The position numbers and the translations under genes were made by a program. Shown piece by piece: positions 25,501 to 35,897 of a stretch of DNA of 64,000 nt (position 1 is its first letter; the number at the start of each line of letters is the position of its first letter). This DNA is from Lineus longissimus. Lineage: Eukaryota > Nemertea > Pilidiophora > Heteronemertea > Lineidae. The notes below the pieces were generated by a model. The model was not told the origin of the DNA, made no database searches, and saw nothing but the letters and a program-made list of their open reading frames with translations. Location: positions 11,160,001 to 11,224,000 of the forward strand of contig NC_088312.1 of the NCBI RefSeq assembly GCF_910592395.1, in the 5' to 3' direction.

Positions 25501-28500
25501 TCATCATTTCCTGGATAGAAATACAGTACAAACGGAGCCCGCAATCGGTCAGAGAGTCGCTCAGGGTGCTAGAGCCTCTCAGTATTCTTTGTACTGAATG
25601 TATTACCATTGCACCACAAGCCTGATTGCAGGACACCACTTCCTATAGGGACTACAGATCACGCAAAGTTTTTGACAAAAATATACCCTGAAGACATTTG
25701 CTTATTTCTGAGTTGATTGGAACTTGTTAATCTCTTCATCAAATGATTTGGAAAACAAGTGACATTGCACTTTCCTCTGGTAACCATGGCAATCCTATTT
25801 CCAGGTCTTAAGGCAAATGAGGACGACCTTAGTCAGTTGAGGTGTCCACGGTGTGATTTCCAAGGTTATTACCTGCAGCAGTACCAAGACCACTTGAGGG
25901 CTGCTCACGAAGCCGACCTGGAGAAATGCAAATGTTGTAACTTTGCCACGTTTGAGAAAGAAGACCTCATGAAGCACTTCAAGGTTAGTAAAATATCTGT
26001 AAAGGTCTCAGTGAAAATACCATGCTTTCCACGACGTGTCTATGCATCAAAACTTCGTTGGTGAAATTACATGCACCATGCTTTGCACAACGAATCTATT
26101 TATGAAAACAGGGGTGGTGTCAATGTTCTGTTCTACTATTAATCAATCAAAATCAATCAAAATGAGTGTGTTTATAGTGCCAGTATCCACTAAAGTGATC
26201 CGTGACATTTTACATTATGCCGAGCAGAGAAATAGGTTTTTAAGTATCAGTGTGCGCCAGCTGATTAGCAGTCGGTTCCACAGCTTGGGAGTGACGCAAG
26301 AGGCTCTGTCTCTGAAGGTCACCAACCTAGCCCTTGGCTGGTCAAAAAGTAAACCATCTGAAGATCTAAAAGTGCCGTCTACTATGATGTATGAGATTTA
26401 CTCCATCGTCTTTTGTAAGTGACGTTGTAATTATAGACCCCACATACAACAAATGTGGGGTCTATATTGAGATGACTAGGAGAAGGTACCAGGCTTCTGC
26501 ATTCTTCCCAGGTTATATTATAGAGGTAGTCCAGTAAAACTGCTATTTCAACTGAAAAACTGTCACCCCTGTCCCATCAAACTTAACTCGATCTAGTGCA
26601 CCTGGCAAAGATTTTTTCGAAATTCAGATAATTTTGATGACTTTGAAGCGTTTTTATGCGCCGATTTTCTGATTTGCTTTCAAATCTTCGGCACGATTCT
26701 GTCAATCACACGTATATAGCATAAGCTCCGCCCCGTAATGGTGACGTCATATCCTCATGCATCATGGCGGTGGTATCTCTTTGCCGAAGTGGCGAGCTGT
26801 CGAGTATTTTGAGCAAAGAACGACGGTTGACATGGTTGAATGAAGGAATAAAATAAAGGAATAGCCTTAAATGCTTATCGATGATCCATCCTGCCCATCT
26901 GAAAAGGTTAGGGTGCTGTTTAAATGTTACTGAGCGTGTGATTTTGAGAAAGCGCGAGCGTGTTTGTCCCGAAATAGATCATCCGCGAAACGGAATAGAC
27001 TTCACTCCTCCATACGTGTACTGTGTGGGCCCGTGGGGGCTATCAAATTTGCTGACAAGCAAATTTCAAATTTCTAGTTTTTCCTTTTTCCTTACAGGTA
27101 ACTCACCCGAGGAACATCTGTGCCGTCTGTGAGTTCACAGCTGAACATGCCTATGTTATTAAGCGCCATATGATGCGCCATAATGCCAAGGGCTGCGAAT
27201 GTGAACTCTGCGGTAGGACATATAAGGTAAGAATTGTTGTAAAACTGACTTGTTAAAGGCCTATGCCGTTCGTTAAAAACGTTGAATTTGTAATCGAATT
27301 TGAAACTTTTCAATTGCGTAAATAAATGCTAAATATAAATTTCAACATTGCCTTTCTGCAGACAGATAGACAAATACTACCTATACAAAGTTTCAACAAA
27401 TTCATATCCATAATAACTGCACTATGGCATTGTGTATTAGTGCATTTCTATTTAACTGGACCACAAGTAATTACGAACGGTGTACCCCTTGACTTAATGC
27501 TATTATAATTTTCTGGTGTTTTTTTCTCATGTTTTCTAAACAATAAGGTCACTAGTGTGGCCATTGCTCTTCCTGTGCCATATCTGTTTCATATACTAAG
27601 CTCAATGCCACAGTAAAATTAAGCGGGTATAGTGAAGTTGCTATTTGAATTACAGTAAAACCTCTCTATTAAGGACACCCTCGGGAATGACAAGTGTTGT
27701 CCTTTACAGAGAGGTGTCCTGATTAGAGAGGTCAGGTTGAATGGAAACAACCAGTTTTGGATCAAAACTAATGTCCTTAACAGAGAAGTTATCCTTAATA
27801 GAGAGGTGTCCGCTAAGGAAGGTTCTACTGTATCTAGCTCAGTTCATTTTAAATACATGTAATATGTTTATACCTTCCAGTGTTTATATTCATTCCATCC
27901 CTGTTTAAAAAGTGGAAGTTGTGATCAGTGACTCTTCTTTGCCTTCAAGAACATTTCTTACATCTCTTGGTGTCATTCCATTATTCTTTCCAGGATTCAT
28001 ACATCTTGAAGATGCATATCAAGATGGTACACATGCCCGCTGAAGTGCTGTTTGAGTGTACAGTGTGTGCCAAAAAGTTCACGCGGAAGGCGCATCTGAA
28101 ACGCCACCTACGAATACACGATCCAGAAAAACCTTTCAAGTGTCCACATTGTGATTATAGGTGAGGTTATTCTCCTCTGTTACTGTAAACTCGGAAATCT
28201 TCGTTGCCATTTAATGATACTGTCCTCAAGGGAGGAGGAATTTAATACAAGCTATTGTCCTCTAAGAAAACCCCCTTTTTTAATGCGATGGAGTAGGCAC
28301 CAGGTACAAGGAATCATGGTTTACCTGTCATTCAAACGAAGGAAGAATCCGATATAGATGTTGAGAGAAAAATTCCTCCTCACGCATTCTCGTTGCAGCA
28401 GTCAATTGCACAGAAGTCTCCTTTGACACGTGATTATAAAGTCGGTGTCCCTAAATCAAGTTCGTGGGGTACCTCTCATACTGTGCGATGAAATCATTAT

Positions 28501-31500
28501 CTGATAAAACCTTTTCCATTTCAGGGGCTGTGAGAAGTCTGATATTACAAAGCATCTGCTGATTCATGAAGAACCGAAACATTGCTGCGAAGTTTGTGGA
28601 AAATCGTTTAGGCATATAAAAAATAAGGAGCTTCATTTGAAACGGTATGTCTTTGCTTATGGGCTTGCTCTGACTAGCTTATTAGCTGCTGAAATTTAAC
28701 GGTTAATGCATTAGACTAGAGTTGAAATATTAGCATGTTTAATGACTGCATTCGTCTCCCAAATTGCAAAGATGAAACAGTTGGCTTTCTTCCTCTCTGT
28801 ACATACTTCAATGTCAACTTTTTGTCCTCGATATATATACAGTAGAACCTCTCTTAGCGGACACCTCTCTATTAAGGACAACCTCTCTATTAAGGACACT
28901 AGTTTTGGTCCCAAATTGGTTATTTCCATTCAATTTGACCTCTCTAATCAGGACAGCACTTGTCAGTCCCGAGGGTGTCCTTGATAGAGAGGTTCTACTG
29001 TATACATATTTACAAATACAGGTGAAGTCCATCAAGCATAGTGCTCAAAGACGGTGGGGCTATCACCCCACTACCGATCCAACCTCGCCTTGAAACTGCT
29101 CATGGTCCCGACACTAACTAATTTCTGTGGCAGGCAGTTCCAGTCATTTGGTACCCTGTAATATAAATACATTTATGTAATCATTACTTGGTCTACACTT
29201 CTTTGTAGTTTGCATATGAAACACAGTTTTACCACAGTTTTGTTCTTTGCCTACAGGCATAAGGGCCAACGAGATTACAAGTGTGGTGTGTGTGACTTCT
29301 ATGGCTACACGTTCACAGACATCAGGAAACATATAGAGAGGAAGCATTCTGAGAATAGGATCATTGCCTGTGAAAAATGTGGCTCAACATTCAAGTCAGA
29401 AATTATGCTCAGGGTAAGAAACTAAGATAACTCTAGAGTGAAGTTTGATTCAATGAAATCGAGGGACCAGTCTGAAATAACTTGTGACAGTTGTCACAAC
29501 CAGTTAACTAGATTAAAATATGTCCCATGCTGAATCCCCAGAATCTACAAGCACAAATGTCACTTGTTACTGATTTAACTTCAGGTCTTTATTAAACATT
29601 CAACGATTGAAAGGTCACTGGTTGATTCCAAAGATCTTATTTGATAAAATGGATCTAGACTTGAGTGTAGCAAAGATCTCTATTTCTGTATCCAGGAACA
29701 CCAGAAGCGTACCTGTGATCTATTGATGATTGAACAAGCAATAGCGGCAGCAGCAGCCAACCCGTCAGGGCAGACGTCAATCGTGGAAGTCCCAGGCATC
29801 CCCTTGTCTGAGATGGGCCAAGTGTCTATCGATGGATCTCAAGTTATCTCAGTGGAGAATATTAGGATGCCAGGTAAGCGTATAGATATCTTGTATTATC
29901 ATTCATTCACCTGAGGACGACCAATGAACTTGGTGGAAGATCGTGACAATGTGATACTTACAACAGAATGAGAATCCAAAAGAAACTTATGAGCCCGGTA
30001 ATAGCACATGTCTTTAAAAGAAACTGTCTTTACTGCATTATTGTGATGTCAATATACAGTAGAACCTCTCTATTAAGGACACCCTCGGGACTGACAAAGG
30101 CTGTCCTTAGTAGGGAGGTGACCTGATTAGAGAGCTCTTTTCCTTCCTGCACATGTACAGTGCTTAGAAAATGTCTTTTTTACATTAATGTAGCACTTAA
30201 ATAGAATAAATTATTATTATTATTATTAGAGAGGTCAAATAGAATGGAAACAACTAATTTTTTTCCAGTGCCTTTATTACCTACATTCCTCTCTTTTAGA
30301 TGGTTCTATGGTCAGCCTTGCTGAGGCGCAGCATCTGACCGAAACACAGCTTGAAGCACAACAAATAGCAGTGAGTGAAATCCAGCAGATTGACCCATCT
30401 GAGGTAAGTCAAGAGATGTTTTTCTTTCTAAAAAAACAAAAGGGAGCAGCTGAGATTCTCTTGGATTCAGAGGGTAGAATGAATTTGGCGAAAAAATACT
30501 AACTTTCCTGGTAATTTGATACAGTTTCTCAAGGTATTTTAAAGTGTGCCTGCAAATGCAAATGTATTTGTTTCTTTCTTAAAAAATGCATGATACAACA
30601 GGAGACAAATAAATTCAAAAGACAACATTTTTTGGTAGAGATACTATGCTAACTGTCCATGTAATTAGGTGTGAAGACAATCCTTTAGCCTAAGGAGGAT
30701 AAGCCAGCATTAATTGCTGTTTTTAGCAGGAACAAGATTATTTACACCTCTCTGTTGACACTAAGAAGCCAATTAGCCAAGTTAATTAGCAAACCGCATT
30801 CAAAATACCTTAATGGAGTAAGCAGCTTGACCACTTCCCCAGGTGTGAAATCAGGGTACATACTTCAACATGCTCTCAGAGCTCCTCAGTTCAGCTGTTG
30901 GCCAATAGATGGCTATGAACAAGAAGGAAGCATGGCCAAACTCAAACACTGTTGGTCTCTACCTGGACCCCCTCCCCTCTAGAAATATGAACAAGAGGCA
31001 AGACCACAATTGATTTTTTAAGCCTTTTAGCAGTTAAATTGTCAATGTTTGACCGCGACGCATCAAAGAATGCGTGGTGTTGTGAATCTGAAATTTAGAT
31101 TATGTTATTCCGGACAGTCGGGCAAGTAAATGGTGAAAAATAAACTGGTGATTGAACACGGAAATTTTTTGATAATCGACAAATTAGACAGACTTTGATA
31201 TTTCCACTCTAGCAAAATTCGAAATTAATTTTTTCATCAAATAATTTCTTTATATCTGTAGACTTGCCACAACAAATATTTTTTCAATACCTCTCCAAAT
31301 ATGTACTTGAGAGTTAAAAACATGCACTCGTCTAATTGATAGGCCTCGACCCTCCAACCTATGAATATTCATTAGTGGTCTTGTCTCACAATATGAACAA
31401 GACCCCCATGTTCTGCCATCAACGTCTTCTAGTAAGATATTATTAATTGATTCCAAAACAATATTCGAGAAGATGACATCATGATGTGTTTTTCTTTGAA

Positions 31501-34500
31501 CCCCCCCCCCCCCCCACAAACGGTTTTCATTTCTTTGGCTTCATAACCAGGTTGACAAGCTCCCCCCCACCCCCCAACAACTCAAACTGTGGTTATGGGC
31601 ACAACCCAAGCGCAGGCAAACTTATTGGTGATCAAAATCAAAGAAATCAATACGATCGGTATGATCAAGATAAAAAATTATTTTGATTTCATCAACCATC
31701 AGTTAGGCTAAAAGGGGTTAACTGTGATGACCCTGATATTTTGTAATGGCTAACATCATAAAGCGAGAATTCGACTTGGTCAATGATCAAAATCAGATAA
31801 TACTGAACACTCTTGCAGAGCATCTTATGCATGTTGGCACTTCGCCCATTCATGATCAATTATTTTAAAATGATTTTTCTGCATCATTCAGGATATTCAC
31901 CCTGTCATTCTGGATCAGCTGATCACTCCCGGGAATAATTTCATCAACCATCAGTTAGGCTAAAAGGGGTTAACTGTGATGACCCTGATATTTTGTAATG
32001 GCAGACATCATAAAGTTATGTACTTGACGGCTGGACACTCCTCCACTTTGTCATTTGATTAAAATAGAACAAAGAGAGCCCACGGTCAGTGGTGAGTTCA
32101 AATAGGATCCTAGGGTTAACTTGAGATGGAAAACATCTGCCTGGACAGCCTTTGTCTAAAATTGTGCCAACTTTCTAGTTCCAGCCCCATGGTAAAGGTG
32201 GCATCAGCCTCAAAGTGGCTGATAATATCAGGTTGCTTTCTCTTTTGGGTGGTGTGGACTTCTAGTAACTCAAAACTTGCAGAATCACTGGAAATAGAAG
32301 TCAGTAGGCCAGTATGTTGACTGCAGTATCATTGGCCTCCACATTGTTGCCTAAAAGCAGGATTGAAGCCTGTTTATGATTTTTTGCAGTCCCAGGTCAT
32401 GTAGTTCAGTTGAGAACCTTATTATCAAGATCAACGTAACACGTGCTGGTGGTCTGAGCGAGAATTCGACTTGGTCAATGATCAAAATCAGATAATACTG
32501 AACACTCTTGCAGAGCATCTTATGCATGTTGGCACTTAGCCCATTCATGATTTTGTAAATGTTTATGAATGGTCTAGGCTGTCCATTCACGAGTCCCTGC
32601 AGCAGTTCAGGGACCATCTCAGAGGACTTTTTCAGAGTGGTAGGCCTCCTTAACCTCAGGGACCACCTCAAAAATCATTTTCAGTGGGCTTCATCAACTT
32701 CAGTAGTCTTTTTTCAAAGTTGTAGCTTTTCCCAACTTAGGGACTATCTCAGAAGTCTTTTTCCGAGGCCTAGTAGTAGTAAGCTACTCAACATCAGGGA
32801 TCGCCTCAGAAGTCTTTCAGAGTGGTAAGCCTCCTCAACTTCATGGACCACCCATAGTGATAGCTGCTGTATGTCTAACATTCTCATTCCTAAAGTTGAT
32901 ACTATTGCTGTTAGTGATGAATGGCAGGGCCATCGTTCACCAACTAGGCTGCCTGAGTTCAGAGGATCATCAGTTCAGTTAATGGCCTGTTATATTACAG
33001 GCCACTGGAAAACAGCCTACCTCCACAATTCTTTGACGCGTTCCAACTTCAGGGACCATTTCAGAACTCTTATTATGCCTGCGGTTGGTTAAGACTTCGG
33101 CTCCCTCCAGGTGTTAGTTCAATGAAGAACACTGACTAAAAATTACAGCTTTAACTTGAGGAAGTGACTATTTGGCAAGCCCGGCTTACCAAACAGCGAC
33201 TTTTTCTTGTCCTGAATGGAGAGCCGAACTCATTAATATTAAAGTAAAGTCTCCAGCTCGCCAAACAGGTTAGATTTTTTTACCTGTTTGGCAAGCCCGG
33301 CTGGCCGAACAGGGTGGCTTTTTAGTGCTGTTTGGCAAGCGGCTCTCCAAACAGGACAAAAAAAGATGCCTGTTCGGCGAGCGGCTTGCCAAATAGACCC
33401 GGCCATAACTTTAACATGACTGTTTTGATTGAAATCAAGGCCTAGACTACAGTGTGCAAAATGTCCTCTGGTGCTGGCCCACTAAAGTTAGAGACTGTCC
33501 GCTCTGTCTTCCAATAGCTGCATGGATCACTTCTGTAATCCGTCTTCTTCGTTTTTGTTTTGTCAGTAATCACAGACCCCTTGACTTGCCTTCCAGACTG
33601 ATGTCAGTTTGTTTTTGTGACTTAGTTGTCTCTATCACTTCCTCAGCAGAAATATGATGCTAAAGCTTTTACACATGTGTTGTCAACTGAAATAATTGTT
33701 GCCAACTTTCTGTAGAAGAAAATATTGAGGACTGGATGTCAGTATAGATAAGTCAGTTTGTTCTGAAAAATTCCACTTCAAGTTATAAGTGCTTAGTAAA
33801 AACTTATCAGAGTCAATAATGATTTCATATAGAATGTGGGACTGGCTGATAAATGACACTTTGCCATGATAATGAAAAAGATACTTCAAACAGAAGATAA
33901 TGAAACTAATCATCAACCATTTGTTTGTCGTCATTCACACCTTGATCAAGACCTTTGTATACCTAATTTCTGGTTGAAAACATTGATAAACACTTGTAAA
34001 TATAGTCTATTTTAGATGAGTAAAAATCTTTAGCGATATAACAATACAGAAAGTTAGATTCTGTAATGAATAATAATTGCATCCATAGTCAAAGTGCTAA
34101 AACCACAATTATGAAAATATTGATACGACATTTCTGGTATACGGTAAAAGAAGCAACGGAAAAAAAGACGACGGAAAAAAAAGCCTGGTAAAAAAGACAA
34201 CAGGTAAAAAAGGCAACGGTAAAAAAGGCAACGGTAAAAAAGGCAACGGAAAAAAAGACAACAGGTAAAAAAAGCAACGGTAAAAAAGACAACGGGTAAA
34301 AAAAGCAATTTAGTAGCCTTCAAATCAGAAATGCACTCATTGACAGTATGTTTGGGGTAGCACTGGAAAAGTCTACATAAGGTGCCGGCAAGCAGACTTG
34401 AGTCCAAATAGACCTGAACTTTGATTCATGCTAAGCCCTTGAAATCTAAGACTATTTCTTTGCTGTAGAGATTTGTTGGATTGTCAAACACCAACACCTG

Positions 34501-35897
34501 ATATTCAAGGACACATCTGTGCACTTCCGAGATTTTTTCTGTTTGAGATTGGGACAGGTACTAAGTAGCCTCCTGAGCGAGACATCTGTTGGTCTGTGCG
34601 TTGCCATGTGATTGTTATTTTTCAAATTCAAACCAAGAATACCATCTCACCTTCATTGGCCCTTTGTTTTATTTGCACTGACAGTGGAACCTCCCTTAGC
34701 AGACACCTCTCTATTAAGGACAACCTCTCTATTAAGGACAATTTTGGTCCCAAATTAAGGACAGCACTTGTCAGTCCCGAGGTTGTCGTTAATAGAGAGG
34801 TTCTACTGTACTCCTGTTTCTTGAGCATTTCTTATGTAATTTAAAGTTTGCCTGTTAGAGGGGGAATGGAGGCATGTGATTTTTTTGCTATGGATATCAT
34901 AATCAATCCTGCTGTACCCAAGATTGCTGCTTTGAAGGGGTACACCGTTCGTAATTACTTGTGGTCCAGTTAAATAGAAATCCACTAATACACAATGCCG
35001 TAGTGCAGTTATTGTGAATACAAATTTGTTTAAACTTGGTATTCACAGTATTTGTATATCAGTCTACACAACGGCAATGTTGAAATTTATATTTAGTATA
35101 ATTTCCGCAATTGGACATTTTTAAATTCGATTACAAATTCAAAGTGTTTAACGAACGGCGTAGGCCGTTAAGATGAATATTAAGATTCTTTAGCTTAAAA
35201 CTCCACACTGACAAAAATATCTTGATTATATTTTCAGGTTGAAATGGTGACGCATATCTCTGTCAGCCAGGGCCAGATAATCGACACCTCGACACTGAGT
35301 ATGGCTGATCCGAATGCGTTAGCGGGAACGCGCATCTCCTCGTCAGACATTGTAGACAGTGCCGTCCATATTGTGGATATCAACGATACTACGGACCCAG
35401 GTGGTCAAGATCTGGATGAAGGGGAAAATGAGGAAATTGAACACATTGATGGGGTGATTCAGGAGGGGCAAGGGGTGATTCGGGAGGGTGCCGAAATTCA
35501 TGAAGGAATTCGGGACGGTGCAGAAATTCAGGGCCGCGTGATTCAGGTGTCGGGCAAGGATGGACAGATTCACCATCTGGTTTTGCAGGAGGGCGGAGAA
35601 ATACATCAAGTGATACGAGAGGATGGGCAGTTTCACCAAGTGATTGGGGAGGGTGGGCAAGTTAATCAAACGATTGAAGAGGGTGGGCAAATTCATCAAG
35701 GGATTGAAGACGATGGTGAAGAAATTCACCAAGAAATAGACAAAAGTAGTGAAACTGCGGAAGGCTTTGAAGAGGGTCCGAACGAGATCGAAAATCACGA
35801 ACTTCAGGACAATACGCCTCAGGTCATGAAGTTCTCACAGTTACATCAAATAGCTGAAGTCATTACTAAAGAACAGGAAGGAGACGAACAGGTGTAA
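16557..35897 (+). CDS. AT-hook and C2H2 zinc-finger nuclear protein, 15 coding exons
   Basis: Probable DNA-binding regulator; orthologue not recognised. Coding exons: 16557-17604, 17998-18234, 23186-23410, 23638-23771, 24371-24671, 24883-24963, 25325-25459, 25805-25983, 27098-27226, 27994-28160, 28525-28644, 29257-29413, 29696-29873, 30300-30403, 35238-35897. All phases agree, giving about 1284 residues. The order is an acidic, Gln/Thr-rich N-terminus; a Lys/Pro-rich stretch (about 286-306); three AT-hooks (KRGRPRK about 353-359, KRGRGRPRK about 473-481, KRGRGRPRR about 505-513), each in its own exon; then nine zinc fingers (about 733-978). Finger 9 is C2HC. An Ala-rich and Gln-rich linker leads to a last exon with degenerate 10-11-residue repeats such as EGGQIHQ. 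The start is the first ATG after the acceptor. Introns 2 and 14 are large because of mobile DNA. The exon structure is sure; the role is inferred from domains. Confidence 0.92.
18591..22113 (+). pseudogene. piggyBac transposase, two stops and a LINE insertion
   Basis: DDD-type transposase that cuts and pastes at TTAA. Translation starts at the ATG of MSRQGQLSADEVARIF; an acidic N-terminus and RGKGRERGRGRG come before the core. The three catalytic aspartates are present: D276 (SVDEHM), D354 (YMDNFFTS) and D467 (MGAIDEHD), with spacing close to the Trichoplusia enzyme. The frame is closed by TGA at 19722-19724, which looks like a CGA-to-TGA CpG change, and by TAG at 19932-19934; otherwise it stays in one frame. 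A C-terminal Cys-rich zinc-binding region (CHFC, CEPC, CRDGCHDE) is present. A LINE interrupts after the Glu-Leu codons, and the last 14 codons (YDYHREEFGALYGQ, stop 22111-22113) resume at 22069. The copy is inactive. Confidence 0.93.
20439..22068 (+). mobile_element. 5'-truncated CR1/L2-like LINE, broken reverse transcriptase
   Basis: Non-LTR retrotransposon fragment carrying most of a reverse transcriptase. Motifs in order: DPLPTWMLKG, NYRPVNNLPFLSKVLE, LLDLSAAFDTVDHEVLL (first catalytic Asp), GVPQGSVLGPLLFLIY, GYADDNQLY (YADD catalytic box), then the C-terminal DLHWLPV and RWNSL blocks, ending at a TAG at 21995-21997. A one-base loss near 20635 shifts the frame, and a TGA at 21434-21436 breaks it again. 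The 3' end has a short tail with GATTTGAGCGCCTTACAAG and a (TTGTA)n microsatellite. Any target duplication is only a few bases (ATTA). It is inserted within the last codons of the piggyBac transposase. Confidence 0.9.
22651..22857. other. Intron 2 remainder
   Basis: Intronic sequence between two insertions. It contains a short direct repeat (TTTTGATAAAGT plus ATTGTCAAATAAGT, near 22700 and 22732) and nothing else I recognise. Confidence 0.4.
22858..23165 (-). mobile_element. RTE-like LINE 3' fragment with 12-bp target duplication
   Basis: A 284-bp insertion (22870-23153) flanked by identical TTTGAATCAAGT at 22858-22869 and 23154-23165. The minus strand reads RRWQWLGHVLRM, then GRPRETWRRS, the typical C-terminal tail of LINE endonuclease/reverse-transcriptase proteins. 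It ends in a (GTAA)n tail. Strong 5' truncation and a clean duplication show target-primed insertion. Its right edge is only 20 bases from coding exon 3 of the zinc-finger gene, inside the acceptor region. Confidence 0.9.
24046..24254 (+). repeat. TTAA-flanked MITE, family B, copy 2
   Basis: In intron 4 of the zinc-finger gene. Begins TTAAAGGGGGACAATAGGCA. The right boundary is eroded to CTGCCTTTAG. Confidence 0.8.
25320..25325 (+). promoter_or_regulatory. NAGNAG tandem splice acceptor
   Basis: The acceptor of coding exon 7 reads ATCAGCAGATGCC. Splicing after 25321 or after 25324 both keep frame and differ by one alanine, next to an Asp codon split across the junction. NAGNAG acceptors often give isoforms with one extra residue; use here is inferred. 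Confidence 0.6.
26432..26466. repeat. 14-bp perfect stem, 7-base loop
   Basis: TATAGACCCCACAT at 26432-26445 pairs exactly with 26453-26466. Intronic (intron 8 of the zinc-finger gene). No known element is recognised. Confidence 0.7.
27253..27492 (+). repeat. MITE family C, copy 1
   Basis: About 240 bp in intron 9 of the zinc-finger gene. The terminal inverted repeats are GGCCTATGCCGTTCGTTA on the left and the inverse of GGGGTACACCGTTCGTAA on the right. An inverted copy lies at 34933-35171. Confidence 0.8.
27651..27832 (-). repeat. Pogo-like MITE, family A, copy 4 (inverted)
   Basis: Intron 9 of the zinc-finger gene. Full length, opposite orientation, ending CTAAGGAAGGTTCTACTGTA. Confidence 0.9.
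28838..29002 (+). repeat. Pogo-like MITE, family A, copy 5
   Basis: Intron 11 of the zinc-finger gene. Full length, from TACAGTAGAACCTCTCTTAG to AGAGAGGTTCTACTGTA. Confidence 0.9.
29030..29156 (-). mobile_element. CR1/Jockey-like LINE C-terminal relic
   Basis: The minus strand reads RVPNDWNCLPQKLVSVGT, then SSFKARLDR and a stop (29073-29071). This is the conserved WN-LP ... FK-RLD tail of CR1/Jockey-type LINE proteins. Only about 40 codons remain. Confidence 0.75.
30055..30260 (-). repeat. Pogo-like MITE, family A, copy 6, interrupted and truncated
   Basis: Intron 13 of the zinc-finger gene. It begins TACAGTAGAACCTCTCTATT, is interrupted at 30135-30224, continues to GGAAACAACTAATTTTTTTC and then stops. 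The far terminus is missing, replaced by the normal region before the exon 14 acceptor. Confidence 0.85.
30135..30224 (+). mobile_element. 90-bp retroposed tail with 9-bp target duplication
   Basis: Flanked by ATTAGAGAG at 30126-30134 and 30225-30233. Ends in an (ATT)n tract after GTAGCACTTAAATAGAATAA, like a LINE or SINE 3' end. It is inserted into the pogo-like MITE. Confidence 0.8.
30995..31387 (+). repeat. MITE family D, copy 1 (deleted)
   Basis: Intron 14 of the zinc-finger gene. The left end is GAGGCAAGACCACAATTGAT and the right end is the inverse, GTGGTCTTGTCTC. It matches 50057-50500 throughout but lacks an internal piece of about 45 bases. Confidence 0.88.
31500..31576. repeat. Two poly-C tracts
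   Basis: An uninterrupted run of C begins at 31501, and a second C-rich run (CTCCCCCCCACCCCCCAAC) lies near 31560. Low-complexity intronic DNA; lengths may vary between assemblies. Confidence 0.7.
31686..32551 (+). repeat. Segmental duplication with internal deletion
   Basis: 31686-31763 matches 31938-32015 (78 bp), and 31764-31856 matches 32459-32551 (93 bp). The two pieces are contiguous in the left copy but 443 bases apart in the right. They join at CATAAAG/CGAGAATTCG with AG shared by both parents. Non-coding, intron 14 of the zinc-finger gene. Confidence 0.88.
33171..33396. repeat. Cluster of four 23-31-bp palindromes
   Basis: Imperfect palindromes around CTGTTTGGCAAGC-GGCT-CCAAACAG at 33171-33193, 33283-33313, 33328-33354 and 33370-33396, plus a half copy at 33255-33268. 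GC-rich in an AT-rich intron. Not a known element to me. Confidence 0.8.
34142..34307 (+). repeat. Purine-rich 16-bp minisatellite
   Basis: About ten imperfect units of GGCAACGGTAAAAAA type. The plus strand is almost purely A/G with a few C and T. Antisense open frames here (Phe/Leu/Val-rich) are artefacts of the repeat. Confidence 0.85.
34680..34811 (+). repeat. Pogo-like MITE, family A, copy 7 (internal deletion)
   Basis: Intron 14 of the zinc-finger gene. Both termini are intact, but the middle lacks the TTGGTTGTTTCCATTCAATT section. Ends AGAGGTTCTACTGTA. Confidence 0.9.
34933..35171 (-). repeat. MITE family C, copy 2 (inverted)
   Basis: Reverse-complement partner of 27253-27492. It ends 66 bases before coding exon 15 of the zinc-finger gene. 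Confidence 0.82.
35453..35740 (+). repeat. Coding minisatellite in exon 15
   Basis: Units of 30-33 bp encode 10-11-residue repeats with the pattern (I/V)-x-E-(G/D)-G-Q-(I/F/V)-H-Q. About nine degenerate units run from DGVIQEGQ to DDGEEIHQ. Unit length is always a multiple of three, so frame is kept. Confidence 0.88.

Noticed and set aside
26036-26422. 128-codon plus-strand frame in an intron
   Set aside because: It lies between zinc-finger exons 8 and 9, has no domain and is not needed for the reading frame.
34054-34407. 117-codon Phe/Leu/Val-rich antisense frame
   Set aside because: Produced by the purine-rich 16-bp minisatellite, not by a membrane protein gene.
35343-35798. 151-codon antisense frame across exon 15
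   Set aside because: It is the shadow of the coding repeat; its own repeats (NLPTL) follow from the sense unit.
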